64,000 nt of DNA, taken from the NCBI GenBank assembly GCA_900541035.1, contig UQIN01000012.1, positions 1 to 64,000 of the forward strand. The letters are read 5' to 3'. This document shows, in pieces, positions 51,147 through 60,069 of the stretch. A program made the translations under genes and the position numbers. This stretch comes from an uncultured Collinsella sp. GTDB lineage: Bacteria; Actinomycetota; Coriobacteriia; Coriobacteriales; Coriobacteriaceae. Numbering within the stretch: position 1 is the first letter of the stretch; the number at the start of each line of letters is the position of its first letter. Under the pieces are notes generated by a model. That model saw only the letters and a list, made by a program, of their open reading frames with translations, was not told the origin of the DNA and ran no database searches.

Positions 51147-51865
51147 TCGTCACCCTCTTTGGCACATGGCTCAGCGGTGGTCGTGGTAGCCACGTCAGCA
51201 TCAGGTTCTGCAGAAGCATCCTTCCCCTGGGCCTTGATTGCCACCGACGCCGGACCAACCTGAATATCCCCGCGCGCCCAATCACCATCGAGCGCACGCG
51301 CCACCCAGTGATAGATGGGAATCGTAAAGAAGATCAGCGCGGCAAAGGGGCCGGCACCAAACAGGAACATCAGCAAAAAGAACAGCAGCCAGCACACGGC
51401 CCAATACGGGAACGACTGGAACGGGCCCTTCACCGGAGTCGAGCCAACCGCGGTGCCACTCGTCGCCTGCGCCGTAGCGGCATTGGCGGCCTGCGCACTC
51501 CAGCTTGCCGCCTGCGCCGCCTTGGCCGCGGCATCACTTGCCTGCGTAGCTGCCTCCGTGGCGCGTGCCGCCGCCTCATGGGTGCGGGCGCGCTCCGCCG
51601 CCTCGGCCTCGCGCTGACGGGCGCGGTCCTCGTTCTCAAACTCGATATCGTCCTCGATCTCATCGCTCGGATTGAGCAGCTCGTCCAGGCTCACGCCATA
51701 GAGTTTGGCAAGCGAGATCAGATTCTCGGTATCGGGCGAGCTCTCCGCACGCTCCCATTTACTGACCGCCTGGCGCGACAGTCCCAGCTTTCGTGCAAGC
51801 CCTTCTTGGCTAAAACCCTTGCTGCGACGAAGGTCGGCGAGCCGCTGCGCAGTTTCTACATTCAT
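51143..51865 (-). CDS. XRE family regulator with membrane segments
   Basis: A 240-residue protein. Residues 1-65 are an XRE-type helix-turn-helix (QRLADLRRSKGFSQEGLARK, LSRQAVSKWERAES, LISLAKLYGVSLDELL). A long alanine-rich, charged helix at about 75-145 follows, then two transmembrane segments near 165-205 (FPYWAVCWLLFFLLMFLF and FAALIFFTIPIYHWV). A membrane-tethered DNA-binding protein suggests an envelope or membrane signal. The ATG at 51863-51865 follows AGGAGG. The longer frame upstream lacks a ribosome site. It forms a two-gene operon with the DUF4097 protein, a likely partner or target. Confidence 0.85.
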   Translation of the reverse strand: MNVETAQRLADLRRSKGFSQEGLARKLGLSRQAVSKWERAESSPDTENLISLAKLYGVSLDELLNPSDEIEDDIEFENEDRARQREAEAAERARTHEAAARATEAATQASDAAAKAAQAASWSAQAANAATAQATSGTAVGSTPVKGPFQSFPYWAVCWLLFFLLMFLFGAGPFAALIFFTIPIYHWVARALDGDWARGDIQVGPASVAIKAQGKDASAEPDADVATTTTAEPCAKEGDE

Positions 51866-52132
51866 GGTTCCTCCTATGTGATGCCAGCCGTGCCGCCGGA
51901 CCGTTTTTGTTCTTAAGGCGCCTTGCACAGTTAAAAATGTATCCGCCACCGCCAAAAGCATGCCACCTATTCTAGTGAGATTTTTGACAACCGGCGGTTG
52001 CGGGTGCATATGAGCTGCGGAAATGTGTCCAAACAAAGCAATGACCCGTAGCTTGGTTGTCCCCGTTGCAGCGTTAACGGTAGTATGGTCGTACTGTTAA
52101 TTCCGCACCGCCAACGGAGGGAGTTCCGCGCC

Positions 52133-53005
52133 GTGAACCGCGATTTCGCTTCATCGCTCATCCAGCTCAACAACACGTTCTATCGCGAGCACTCCGCTTC
52201 CTTCTCCGATACGCGCCAGGCCCCGTGGCCCGGCTGGGTGCGCACCATGGACATCGCGCTCGAACAGCTCGATGTCGCCACGATTGAGCATCCCGTCCGC
52301 GTCTTCGATCTCGCCTGCGGCAATATGCGATTCGAGAACTTTGCCGCCGGCGGCGCGCTTGCCGCCAAGGGCGTCGACGGCGCAAACCCCTCGGCAGATG
52401 CCAGCTGCCCGTTTGAGTTTTACGGCGTCGACTCATGCCAAGACCTGGCCATCGATGCACATGGCCACGCGCTGCGCATTCCCAACCTGCACTTCCAGGA
52501 GCTCGACGTGCTCGATGCCCTCATGAAACTCAATCCCGCCGAGGCGCCTGACGCGCTTTTCGACGCCCCGCTCGCCGACATCTCAGCCTGCTTTGGCTTT
52601 ATGCACCACGTGCCGTCGTGCGAGTACCGCGTACGCGTGCTCGACGCCCTGGTGCGCCAGACGCGCCCAGGCGGCATCATCGCCATCAGCTTTTGGGAGT
52701 TTATGAACGACGAGCGCATGGCGCGCAAGGCCGTTCGCGCCGAGGCCCGCGCCGAGCTCACCCCGCCGTTTGAGGGTTACGATTCCGCGCAGTTTGAAGC
52801 CGGCGACCACCTCATTGGCTGGCAAAACGACCGCCACGCCTACCGCTATTGCCATCACTTTGACGATCAGCAGATCACCGACCTGGTGCGCGGCGTCCGT
52901 ACGTTCTACAAGAGCGGCGAGGTCCCCGTGCGCGAGCTTGAGCGCTTCCATGCCGACGGTCGCAGCGGCGAGCTCAACCGCTATGTGATTCTCAAGCGTC
53001 TGTAG
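52133..53005 (+). CDS. SAM-dependent methyltransferase of unknown substrate
   Basis: A 290-residue class I methyltransferase. Motif I is VFDLACGNMRFENF near residue 50, the acidic residue after strand 2 is in FYGVDSCQDLAIDA, and ISACFGFMHHVPS corresponds to the motif IV/post region. The C-terminal half contains GGIIAISFWEFM. The substrate is not indicated. I choose GTG at 52133, nine bases after GGAGGGAG. The ATG at 52085 in the same frame has no ribosome site. It is divergent from the XRE gene, and a TrmB-like gene follows 119 bp later on the same strand. Confidence 0.8.
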   Translation: MNRDFASSLIQLNNTFYREHSASFSDTRQAPWPGWVRTMDIALEQLDVATIEHPVRVFDLACGNMRFENFAAGGALAAKGVDGANPSADASCPFEFYGVDSCQDLAIDAHGHALRIPNLHFQELDVLDALMKLNPAEAPDALFDAPLADISACFGFMHHVPSCEYRVRVLDALVRQTRPGGIIAISFWEFMNDERMARKAVRAEARAELTPPFEGYDSAQFEAGDHLIGWQNDRHAYRYCHHFDDQQITDLVRGVRTFYKSGEVPVRELERFHADGRSGELNRYVILKRL

Positions 53006-53124
53006 GCATCGACGACTCGTCGCCGAGCCGCACCGCATCTTTCGGGCAAACTATGCCCACCCTTTTTTCAACCCATTGACGGAACGTGCAGCTATGCGTT
53101 CCACACTTATGACCAAGGAGCCAC

Positions 53125-53964
53125 ATGGGAGCCGTCCACGTTCGCACGCCTAAGAACTTTGTGCTCGAGGAGCGCCTGGAGCGCTACGCCGATGCGATTG
53201 AGACGAACCCCGAGGCTTATGCCGGAGATTGGCGCGAGGCTTGCGCGCCAGCTGGCAGCAAGCCATTCGAACACCTTCACCTGGATCTTGGCTGCGGCAA
53301 GGGAACGTACCTTGTAGAGCGCGCGGCCCACGAGCCAAACACGCTCTTTATCGGTATGGACCAGGAGCCCATCTGTATCGCCTATGCCGCGCAGAAAATC
53401 TGCGAGCAGGAACTGGCCAACGCACTCGTCCTGCCCCGAGGCGCCGCATCGCTGCCACAGCTGTTTGCCGCAGGCGAGCTCGATGCCATCACCATTAACT
53501 TTCCCACGCCGCAGCCCAAGGCCAAGTACGCTAAAAAACGACTCGTCCATGTCGACCATCTGATGCTCTACCGCCCGCTCTTTTCAGCCGGCGCCACCGT
53601 CACACTGCGCACCGACAGCAAGCCGTTGCGCGATTACGCCCTGGGACAGTTTGCCGCGGCCGGCTACGATACGCTTTGGGTAAGCGACGACGTCCGCCGC
53701 GACCATCCCGAGCATCCCGAGACCGAGTACGAGTGCCGCACGCGCGAGATGGGTGCCGCCGTCTATGGCATTTGCGCCACACCCGGCGCGCGGCCTAGCG
53801 ATGAACAGCTCGCGGCGGGCCACGAGCAGGAGCAAAGCCTTGCCTGCTACCTGCCCGAAAACCTCGATGCGCTCACCTATGTACCTCTGGGCATGGAAGA
53901 GGCCGTCGAGAACTTTAGAAACCGCGCCCGCAAAGGCAAGAAGCGCCTGCCGCAGGAGTCCTAG
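53125..53964 (+). CDS. trmB: TrmB-like tRNA (guanine-N7)-methyltransferase
   Basis: A 279-residue methyltransferase with the TrmB layout: LDLGCGKGTYLVERA (SAM motif I) near residue 54, FIGMDQEPICIAYAA, and NFPTPQPKAKYAKKRLVHVDHL near 133 in place of the usual DPWPK..H.KRR segment that binds the tRNA. TrmB modifies guanosine 46 in the variable loop. The signature is clearly related but altered (FPTP for PWP), and about 60 residues are added at the C-terminus, so it may be a divergent TrmB. The ATG follows AAGGAG. It is probably a single-gene transcript. Confidence 0.8.
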   Translation: MGAVHVRTPKNFVLEERLERYADAIETNPEAYAGDWREACAPAGSKPFEHLHLDLGCGKGTYLVERAAHEPNTLFIGMDQEPICIAYAAQKICEQELANALVLPRGAASLPQLFAAGELDAITINFPTPQPKAKYAKKRLVHVDHLMLYRPLFSAGATVTLRTDSKPLRDYALGQFAAAGYDTLWVSDDVRRDHPEHPETEYECRTREMGAAVYGICATPGARPSDEQLAAGHEQEQSLACYLPENLDALTYVPLGMEEAVENFRNRARKGKKRLPQES

Positions 53965-54029
53965 GGGCTTCTGATGGTCGCGGCGTCGGAAAACATACGC
54001 AAATAGGCGCTAGCGAACGGCCCTCAAGC

Positions 54030-54152
54030 CTAAGTGAGTAGACTTTTTTGCAATAGCCAAGCACAGCCCGCATAGCGAAACATAAAATCGCAGGTAGAGC
54101 CCTTGCGCAAAAGCCATGTGCTCGCGATATTGCAAAAAGTCTACTCACTTAG
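54030..54152. repeat. 123-bp element with 25-bp terminal inverted repeats
   Basis: The left end 54030-54055 reads CTAAGTGAGTAGACTTTTTT then GCAATA. The right end 54128-54152 is its reverse complement with one T fewer. About 70 bp lie between them with no reading frame. This fills most of the gap between trmB and the helicase gene. No target-site duplication was obvious. It may be a MITE-like remnant or a bidirectional terminator, as the arms contain T-runs. Confidence 0.8.
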
Positions 54153-54273
54153 CTAGCGACTACACTAAACGGATGGGTTGAACGCCCATTTCCTGCATTT
54201 TCTTGCCTGCGAACGCATCGATTCGACGCTACGCCATAATAGTTGGCGGACAATCGCGAGAGAAAGCAAACAC

Positions 54274-56955
54274 ATGGCACAGACCACGACAGATACCGCC
54301 GCCAGCACCGTCTCCGGCGCCGGCGCCGCCAGCTCATTCTCGGGCGGCACGGGAACCGAAGCCGAGTTCGGCTCGCTCGGCGCGCTCTCCCCCACCTGGT
54401 GGGAGCCCGAGGACGGCAGCGAGCCCGAGCCATGGCTCACGCCCGATCAGGCCTTCGAACGCTTCTTTGAATGGACAAGCGACCGTGGCATTGAGCTGTG
54501 GGATCACCAAGAAGAGGCCCTCATGGACCTGGCCGCCGGCGATCACGTCATTTTGGGCACGCCGACCGGATCGGGCAAGTCGCTCGTCGCGCTGGGCATG
54601 CTCTTTATGGGCATGGCGCAGGGCAAGCGCTGCTACTACACGGCTCCTATCAAGGCTCTGGTCAGCGAGAAGTTTTTCGACCTGGTGCAGGTGCTCGGCC
54701 GCGATAACGTCGGTATGATCACCGGCGACACGCATATCAACACCAAGGCGCCCGTCATCTGCTGCACGGCAGAGATCCTTGCCAACGACGCACTGCGCGA
54801 GGGCGAAGATGCCGACGTGGGCTGCGTGGCCATGGACGAGTTCCACTACTTTGCCGACCCCGACCGCGGTTGGGCCTGGCAGGCGCCGCTGCTCACCCTG
54901 CCCCACACGCAATTCATGCTCATGAGCGCTACGCTCGGCGATGTCACTGCCATCGCCGCCTCACTCGAGGAGCACACCGGCGCTGCTTGCGACCTGGTTG
55001 TCGACGCCCCGCGCCCCGTGCCCCTGAGCTATGACTACGTGACGACCTCGCTCGAGGGCACCGTCGAGCTCGCCATGCGCCGCGGAGAGGCCCCACTCTA
55101 CATCGTTCACTTTAGTCAGGACGCCGCGCTTGCCACGGCACAGTCGCTTGCCAACTTTGGCATCGCTAGCAAGGAGCAGCGCGAGGCCATCAAAGAAGCA
55201 GCAAAGGGAACGAGCTTCTCGACGGCCTTTGGTAAGATTCTCAAACGCCTGCTTGGATGCGGCGTCGGCGTGCACCATGCTGGCATGTTGCCGCGCTATC
55301 GCCTGCTGGTCGAGCGCTTGGCGCAGCAGGGCCTGCTGCCCGTCATCTGCGGTACCGATACGCTCGGCGTCGGCATCAACGTGCCCATCCACACCGTGGT
55401 GCTCACCGCGCTCACCAAGTTCGACGGCTACAAGATGCGTCGCCTGCGCGCCCGTGAGTTCCATCAGATCGCTGGTCGCGCCGGCCGTTCGGGCTTCGAT
55501 ACCGAGGGCATGGTCATCGCCGAGGCCCCGGAGCACGAGATCGAGAACGCTAAGCTCATGGCCAAGGCGGGCGACGACCCCAAGAAGCTCCGCAAGATTA
55601 AAAAGAAAAAGGCCCCCGAGGGCTTTGTCACCTGGAACAAGCAGACCTTTGAGCGCCTGATCGAGACGCAGCCCGAGACGCTCAAGCCGCGCCTTCGCAT
55701 CACACACTCCATGGTGATTAGCGTGGTCGAGCAGGGCGGCGATGCCCGAGCCCGCGTACACGACCTCATCGAAACGAGCCTGCAGACTCCCGAGGAAAAG
55801 GCCAAGCTCGAGGTTCGCGCCGACGAAATCTTCGCCACACTCATCGATTCCGGCGTCGTCGTTCGCACCGAGGTGCCGCCCGCGCCCGACGCTCCGGCTG
55901 ACGCCGCGCCGGACATCGACTACGCGCTGACGGTCGATCTGCCCGAGGACTTCGCACTCGATCAGCCGCTCTCGCCGTTTTTGCTTGCCGCGCTGGAGTT
56001 GCTCGATCCCGAGAGCGAGACCTATACCATGGATTTGATCTCGATGGTCGAGGCAACGCTCGAGGATCCCAAGCAGGTGCTGCGCGCACAGGAGCGCGCC
56101 GCGCGCGACCGCGCGATGGCCGAAATGAAGGCCGACGGCATAGAGTACGAGGAACGTCTGGAGCGCATTCAGGACGTCACATACGAAAAGCCGCTCGAGG
56201 ACCTACTCGACGCCGCCTTTGACAAGTACTGCCAGGAAGTACCCTGGGCCAACGACTATCAGCTCTCGCCCAAGAGCGTCCTGCGCGACATGCTGGAGAG
56301 CGCGAGCGACTTCAAGGGCTATATCCAAAAGCTCGGCATCGCCCGCTCCGAGGGCATTCTGCTGCGCTACCTAGCCGAGGCCTACCGCTCCCTCGATCGC
56401 ACCGTGCCCATTGAGAAGCGCGATGAGCGCTTGCGTGACATCATTTCGTGGCTCGGCTTTGTGGTGCGCTCGGTCGACTCGAGCCTGGTGGACGAGTGGG
56501 AGAACGCCGGCAACCCGGCGGCCCTAGACGCCGCGCCGCCGCAGGGCATCGACGAGGTCGTTGCGGACCGTCGCGGCTGCACGCTGCTGGTGCGCAACGC
56601 ACTCTTCCGCCGCGTGACCCTTGCAGCCCGCGGACACGTGCGCGATCTGGGCGAGCTCGACGAGGACTGGGGCATGAGCGAGGTCCGCTGGCAAAAAGCG
56701 CTCGACGCTTACCACGAGCAGCATGAGGAGATCCTCACCGACGGAGATGCCCGCAGCGCAGCAATGTTTTCCATCGATGAGTCCGATGAGAAGACCGCAC
56801 ACGTATGGCATGTGCACCAGGTCTTTGCTGACGAGGATGGCGACCACGACTTTGGCATCATGGGCGATGTCGACCTGGATGCCACGCAAGACGGCGGCGA
56901 GGTCATCTTCAAAAACTACCGCGTCGGCTTTATCGAGGACCTGCTCGAGGACTAG
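54274..56955 (+). CDS. DEAD/DEAH-box helicase with DUF3516 C-terminal domain
   Basis: An 893-residue superfamily 2 helicase of the Ski2/Mtr4-like group. Walker A is GTPTGSGKS near residue 94, motif II is MDEFHYF (DEFH instead of DEVH), motif III is LMSATLGDV, motif IV-VI follow with GVGVHHAGMLPRYR, ICGTDTLGVGINVP and HQIAGRAGRSGFDTEG. Residues about 540-893 match the DUF3516 C-terminal region seen in actinobacterial relatives. It probably remodels structured RNA, but the substrate is not known. The first 55 residues are Ala/Ser/Gly-rich and likely disordered. The ATG at 54274 has only a weak ribosome site (GAGAGAAAG). Confidence 0.9.
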   Translation: MAQTTTDTAASTVSGAGAASSFSGGTGTEAEFGSLGALSPTWWEPEDGSEPEPWLTPDQAFERFFEWTSDRGIELWDHQEEALMDLAAGDHVILGTPTGSGKSLVALGMLFMGMAQGKRCYYTAPIKALVSEKFFDLVQVLGRDNVGMITGDTHINTKAPVICCTAEILANDALREGEDADVGCVAMDEFHYFADPDRGWAWQAPLLTLPHTQFMLMSATLGDVTAIAASLEEHTGAACDLVVDAPRPVPLSYDYVTTSLEGTVELAMRRGEAPLYIVHFSQDAALATAQSLANFGIASKEQREAIKEAAKGTSFSTAFGKILKRLLGCGVGVHHAGMLPRYRLLVERLAQQGLLPVICGTDTLGVGINVPIHTVVLTALTKFDGYKMRRLRAREFHQIAGRAGRSGFDTEGMVIAEAPEHEIENAKLMAKAGDDPKKLRKIKKKKAPEGFVTWNKQTFERLIETQPETLKPRLRITHSMVISVVEQGGDARARVHDLIETSLQTPEEKAKLEVRADEIFATLIDSGVVVRTEVPPAPDAPADAAPDIDYALTVDLPEDFALDQPLSPFLLAALELLDPESETYTMDLISMVEATLEDPKQVLRAQERAARDRAMAEMKADGIEYEERLERIQDVTYEKPLEDLLDAAFDKYCQEVPWANDYQLSPKSVLRDMLESASDFKGYIQKLGIARSEGILLRYLAEAYRSLDRTVPIEKRDERLRDIISWLGFVVRSVDSSLVDEWENAGNPAALDAAPPQGIDEVVADRRGCTLLVRNALFRRVTLAARGHVRDLGELDEDWGMSEVRWQKALDAYHEQHEEILTDGDARSAAMFSIDESDEKTAHVWHVHQVFADEDGDHDFGIMGDVDLDATQDGGEVIFKNYRVGFIEDLLED

Positions 56956-56978
56956 CCGGACACAATGGAACAAAACGA

Positions 56979-57017
56979 AGCGGGGCCGCTGGCAACATCG
57001 CCAGCGGCCCCGCTTTT
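56979..57017. terminator. Bidirectional terminator between the helicase and DUF2130 genes
   Basis: AGCGGGGCCGCTGGC and GCCAGCGGCCCCGCT form a perfect 15-bp stem with a six-base loop. TTTT follows on the plus strand, and on the minus strand CGTTTTG follows. It sits between two convergent genes. Confidence 0.9.
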
Positions 57018-57034
57018 GCACTATATGCTATGCC

Positions 57035-58792
57035 TTACTCGGCATCCTCGACCTCATACGAATCTGCCTCGGCTGGCTCATCGTTTGTCTCTGTCGCAGT
57101 CCCGCGTGCCTCGTCAAACGCCGCCTTCATGGTCTTGTTGCCCCAGGTGAGCTTGCGAATGGTAAGATCGTCGGCCTTCTTGTTGGCTAGACGTAAATTG
57201 TTCTCGGAGGACAGCAATGCCTCCTTGGTTTTCTGCAGATGGCTAATCGTCTTGTCAATCTCCTCGATTGCCGTCTGGAACTTACGGCTCGCAAGCTCAT
57301 AGTTGCGGCCGAAGTCGTTCTTGAACTTCTCCATCTTGGCCTCGAAGTTCGTGACGTCGATGTTCTGCTGCTTGTACTCCGCCAGCTCCTGCTTATAGCG
57401 CAGCGAACCCATGGCGGCGTTGCGCAGCAGCGTGATCATGGGAATGAAGAACTGCGGGCGGATCACGTACATCTTCTCATAGCGGTAACTCACGTCGACT
57501 ATCCCTGCGTTATAGAGCTCGCTTTCGGGCTCGAGCAGTGTGCAGAGCACCGCGTACTCACAGCCTTTCTGGCGACGATCGTGATCGAGTTTCTTAAAGA
57601 AGTCCTCGTTTTTGTGCTTGGTCGCGGTCTCGTCGTTCTCGTTTTTCATCTCGAACATAATCGAAATGACCTCGTTACCGCTTGCGTCGCACTCGCGGAA
57701 GATAAAGTCGCCCTTGGTGCCCTCGGACGCATCGTTATCCTTCTCGAAGTACGCGTTAGGAAACGCCGTCATGCGCAGACGGTTAAACTCGGTCTCGCAG
57801 TGCTGCTCGAGCGACTCGCCCACCATCTTGGTGGACAGGCGGACCTTCATGTCCTTAAGGCGCTCAATCTCTTCGTCCTTGTAGCGAATCAGGTCATCGC
57901 TCGCGCGCTTGGCCTGCGCAAGCTCGAGCTCGTGTGCCGCCTTGACCTGTTCCTCGCGAGAATCGCGCACCGCCAGCTCGCTCGTCAGTTTGGCACGCGC
58001 CTCATCGCGCTCTCGCTCCGCCGCGGCGACCGCCTCTGACAGGTTCATTTTTGCCATCAGTTCCTGCTCGCGCAGCTGGGCACGCAGGCCCTCGGCCTCT
58101 TGCTCGGACTGAGCCTTTGCGGCGGAAAACTTCTCTTGCACCTTCGCGCGATAGTCAGCAAGCGCGCGCTCGGCCTCGCTGCGAGCGGCATCGAGCTCAC
58201 GCTGCGACTCTGCCGCGGCAGCGGCAAGCGCCATCTCCTGGGCCTTGTCCGCCGCGGCAAGCCTGGCCTGCAGCTCGGCAATCTGAGCGTCGCGTGCAGC
58301 TAAATCGTTTTGAGCAGCGTTGCGCGCCGCCGACTCGGCAAGCTTTGCTTCGTCATCTTTGCGCCCAAGCTGCGCACGCAGGCTATCAATCTCACGCTGG
58401 AGTTCGGCATTCTCTTTTTGAGCATTGGCTCGTGCCTCAACCGCCGCGCGCTGGCTTGCACTCTCGCGCTCTGCGGCAGCGCCCTCGAGCTTAGCGCGCA
58501 GCTCGGCAAGCTCAGCATCGCGCTTGGCAACCTCTTGCGCCAGTTTCTGATCCGCAGTGTTCTTCTGCTCGACAAGCTGGGCATTGCGCTGAGACTTTGC
58601 CTGTTGCAAGGCAGCCGTCGAACGCGAGCGCTCAAGCTCCAGCGCCTGCTCACCCTCACGCTGGACTGCCTTCACACGCTCATCCAGGTCGCGCGAGAAC
58701 TCGGCATCGCGCACCTGCTTGACGATATCCGCATAGCCGGATGCATCGACCTTAAAAACTTCGCCGCAATGCGGGCACTTGATCTCGTTCAT
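57035..58792 (-). CDS. DUF2130 family coiled-coil protein
   Basis: A 585-residue protein. It starts with a zinc-ribbon-like CPHC segment (MNEIKCPHCGEVF), continues with about 300 residues of heptad-rich coiled coil (long stretches of Ala, Glu, Gln, Arg and Leu), and ends with the DUF2130 domain at about 330-510 (FIFRECDASGNEVISIMFEMKNEN, HDRRQKGCEYAVLCTLLEPESELY, YVIRPQFFIPMITLLRNAA), then an acidic tail. The fold resembles restriction-endonuclease-like cores (EMKNE), but activity is unproven. It is widespread in bacteria with unknown function. The ATG at 58792 closes a region that is also the first transcript after a divergent-looking spacer. Confidence 0.85.
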   Translation of the reverse strand: MNEIKCPHCGEVFKVDASGYADIVKQVRDAEFSRDLDERVKAVQREGEQALELERSRSTAALQQAKSQRNAQLVEQKNTADQKLAQEVAKRDAELAELRAKLEGAAAERESASQRAAVEARANAQKENAELQREIDSLRAQLGRKDDEAKLAESAARNAAQNDLAARDAQIAELQARLAAADKAQEMALAAAAAESQRELDAARSEAERALADYRAKVQEKFSAAKAQSEQEAEGLRAQLREQELMAKMNLSEAVAAAERERDEARAKLTSELAVRDSREEQVKAAHELELAQAKRASDDLIRYKDEEIERLKDMKVRLSTKMVGESLEQHCETEFNRLRMTAFPNAYFEKDNDASEGTKGDFIFRECDASGNEVISIMFEMKNENDETATKHKNEDFFKKLDHDRRQKGCEYAVLCTLLEPESELYNAGIVDVSYRYEKMYVIRPQFFIPMITLLRNAAMGSLRYKQELAEYKQQNIDVTNFEAKMEKFKNDFGRNYELASRKFQTAIEEIDKTISHLQKTKEALLSSENNLRLANKKADDLTIRKLTWGNKTMKAAFDEARGTATETNDEPAEADSYEVEDAE

Positions 58793-58851
58793 AGCAGCTC
58801 CTCGATGGACGCAAATATCAACCGGCTACACTCTACCGCGCCGCGCGGACA

Positions 58852-58932
58852 AAAAAGGCGCCGCCGCCATAATGGCAACGGCGCCAGAACCACCACAAAG
58901 GTGCCTGTCCCCTTTGTGGTGGCTCTGGCGCC
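58852..58932 (-). terminator. Tandem hairpins ending the phosphoesterase gene
   Basis: Two stems share a GGCGCC. The first (58880-58932) pairs GGCGCCAGA..CCACCACAAAGG with CCTTTGTGGTGG..TCTGGCGCC over about 21 bp. The second, ending near 58852, pairs GGCGCCGTTGCC with GGCGGCGGCGCC-type arms on the minus strand and is followed by TTTTTT. The last is a good intrinsic terminator. Confidence 0.82.
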
Positions 58933-59478
58933 CTATAACCCAAAGAAGCTAAGAATCTGATCGCGGCTTACGGGCTTGTACTCGTTGGCATCGAGACCGA
59001 CATCGTAGCGAAAGATAGGGCGCTCGCGATCGCGGTTGCGTGCGTTGGCGCGGTCACCCCTGCTGTGGATATGCCCATGCAGCATAATGGCGCCACGTGC
59101 CTTGCCGTTCCAGCTGAGCATGGGGTAGTGGCTCATAACCAGACGATGGCCCTTGGCATAGCCGGGAGCAATCTCCAGGTAATCGCGCACGTCTTCCCAA
59201 ATCTGCGGTACGTCGGAATCTTCCCAGTCGCCGTCATGGTTACCGCGGATGAGCGTCACGTTCTGGCATTCGATACGCTCGCGCAGGCGCACCGCCTCCG
59301 CCAGGGGCAAACGATAGGTAAAGTCACCCAGAATATAGAGGCGGTCGTCCGCAGCCACGCACTCATTGATGGCATCGATGACCTTGCGGTTCATCTCCTC
59401 GACCGAGCCAAACGGCCGGTCCATGTCGTGCAAGATATTCGTATCGCCCAGGTGCAAGTCGGCGGTAAACCACATCAT
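58933..59478 (-). CDS. Calcineurin-like metallophosphoesterase
   Basis: A 181-residue soluble phosphoesterase. Metal ligands are visible in WFTADLHLGDTNI near the N-terminus, ILGDFTYRL, LIRGNHDGDW, VMSHYPML and MLHGHIHSRG, all in the standard order. Such enzymes hydrolyse phosphodiesters or phosphomonoesters, and the specific substrate cannot be told. I take the ATG at 59476-59478, eight bases after GAGGA. A longer version from the ATG at 59493 has no ribosome site. It is the last gene of a possible HIRAN-small-acidic-phosphoesterase unit, with about 70 bp separating it from the gene before. Confidence 0.88.
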   Translation of the reverse strand: MMWFTADLHLGDTNILHDMDRPFGSVEEMNRKVIDAINECVAADDRLYILGDFTYRLPLAEAVRLRERIECQNVTLIRGNHDGDWEDSDVPQIWEDVRDYLEIAPGYAKGHRLVMSHYPMLSWNGKARGAIMLHGHIHSRGDRANARNRDRERPIFRYDVGLDANEYKPVSRDQILSFFGL

Positions 59479-59544
59479 CGTCTGTGTCCTCATTTCGCAA
59501 CGTGTTCAACTCGTGCTAAGTATACAGACGCAGCGATGCGGCGG

Positions 59545-59724
59545 TTATCCAAAGAGCCCGCCGAACAGTCCGCGGCGGCGTTTGTCTTGCTTTTTCGAAG
59601 CGTCACTCTGAGTTTTCTTGTCCTGCCGTTTCTTACGATCCTGCTCCAACTCATCGTCGTCGAGTAGCAGATCCCACTCAAACGGATCGTCTGTCAGATC
59701 GAACTGGTCGTCGTCATCAAACAT
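59545..59724 (-). CDS. Small charged protein of unknown function
   Basis: A 59-residue protein. The first half is strongly acidic (MFDDDDQFDL, LLLDDDELEQD). The second half is strongly basic (DRKKRQDKKTQS, KKQDKRRRG), and the end is GLFGGLFG. Such a bipolar sequence suggests a disordered adaptor or RNA/protein-binding tail. I recognise no family. The ATG at 59722-59724 follows a GGAGG at good spacing. A start 12 bp upstream would lie on top of that site. It is 18 bp downstream of the HIRAN gene. Confidence 0.65.
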   Translation of the reverse strand: MFDDDDQFDLTDDPFEWDLLLDDDELEQDRKKRQDKKTQSDASKKQDKRRRGLFGGLFG

Positions 59725-59742
59725 GGCCGCCTCCATTGCCGA

Positions 59743-60069
59743 CTAGCGGGCATCCACCACATAGAGGCCAACGCGCACCTGGTGCCACGGGCTGCGCTCG
59801 GGGGCAACCTGTTGCACGCGGGCCTCAAATACGTCCTCGTGGCCGTAATACATCATCAAGGACAGCGGGCCGACCTCGTTTCCCGGAACGTAGCCAAGTT
59901 TGGTCTTGCCATAGTAGATCGCAACTGCCTCGGGGTCATGGGGATTATCGCGCTCGGCACACAGCGTCAGCTTATCGCCCGCTTTAAGATCGCCCAGGAC
60001 CAAGGCGCCATCGGCATACTGAAATCCTGCAATGTGAAATGACAGAAGAACACGTGAAGGCTCGTACAT
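59743..60069 (-). CDS. HIRAN domain protein
   Basis: A 108-residue stand-alone HIRAN domain, with SFHIAGFQYADG at the start, LKAGDKLTLCAERDNPHDPEAVAIYY and GYVPGNEVGPLSLMMYYG. HIRAN domains bind 3' single-stranded DNA ends in eukaryotic HLTF and are found in bacteria alone or fused to nucleases. Here the domain is alone, so a DNA-end-binding adaptor role is possible. The ATG at 60069 follows AGAGGAG. It heads a unit with the small charged protein and perhaps the phosphoesterase. Confidence 0.82.
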   Translation of the reverse strand: MYEPSRVLLSFHIAGFQYADGALVLGDLKAGDKLTLCAERDNPHDPEAVAIYYGKTKLGYVPGNEVGPLSLMMYYGHEDVFEARVQQVAPERSPWHQVRVGLYVVDAR

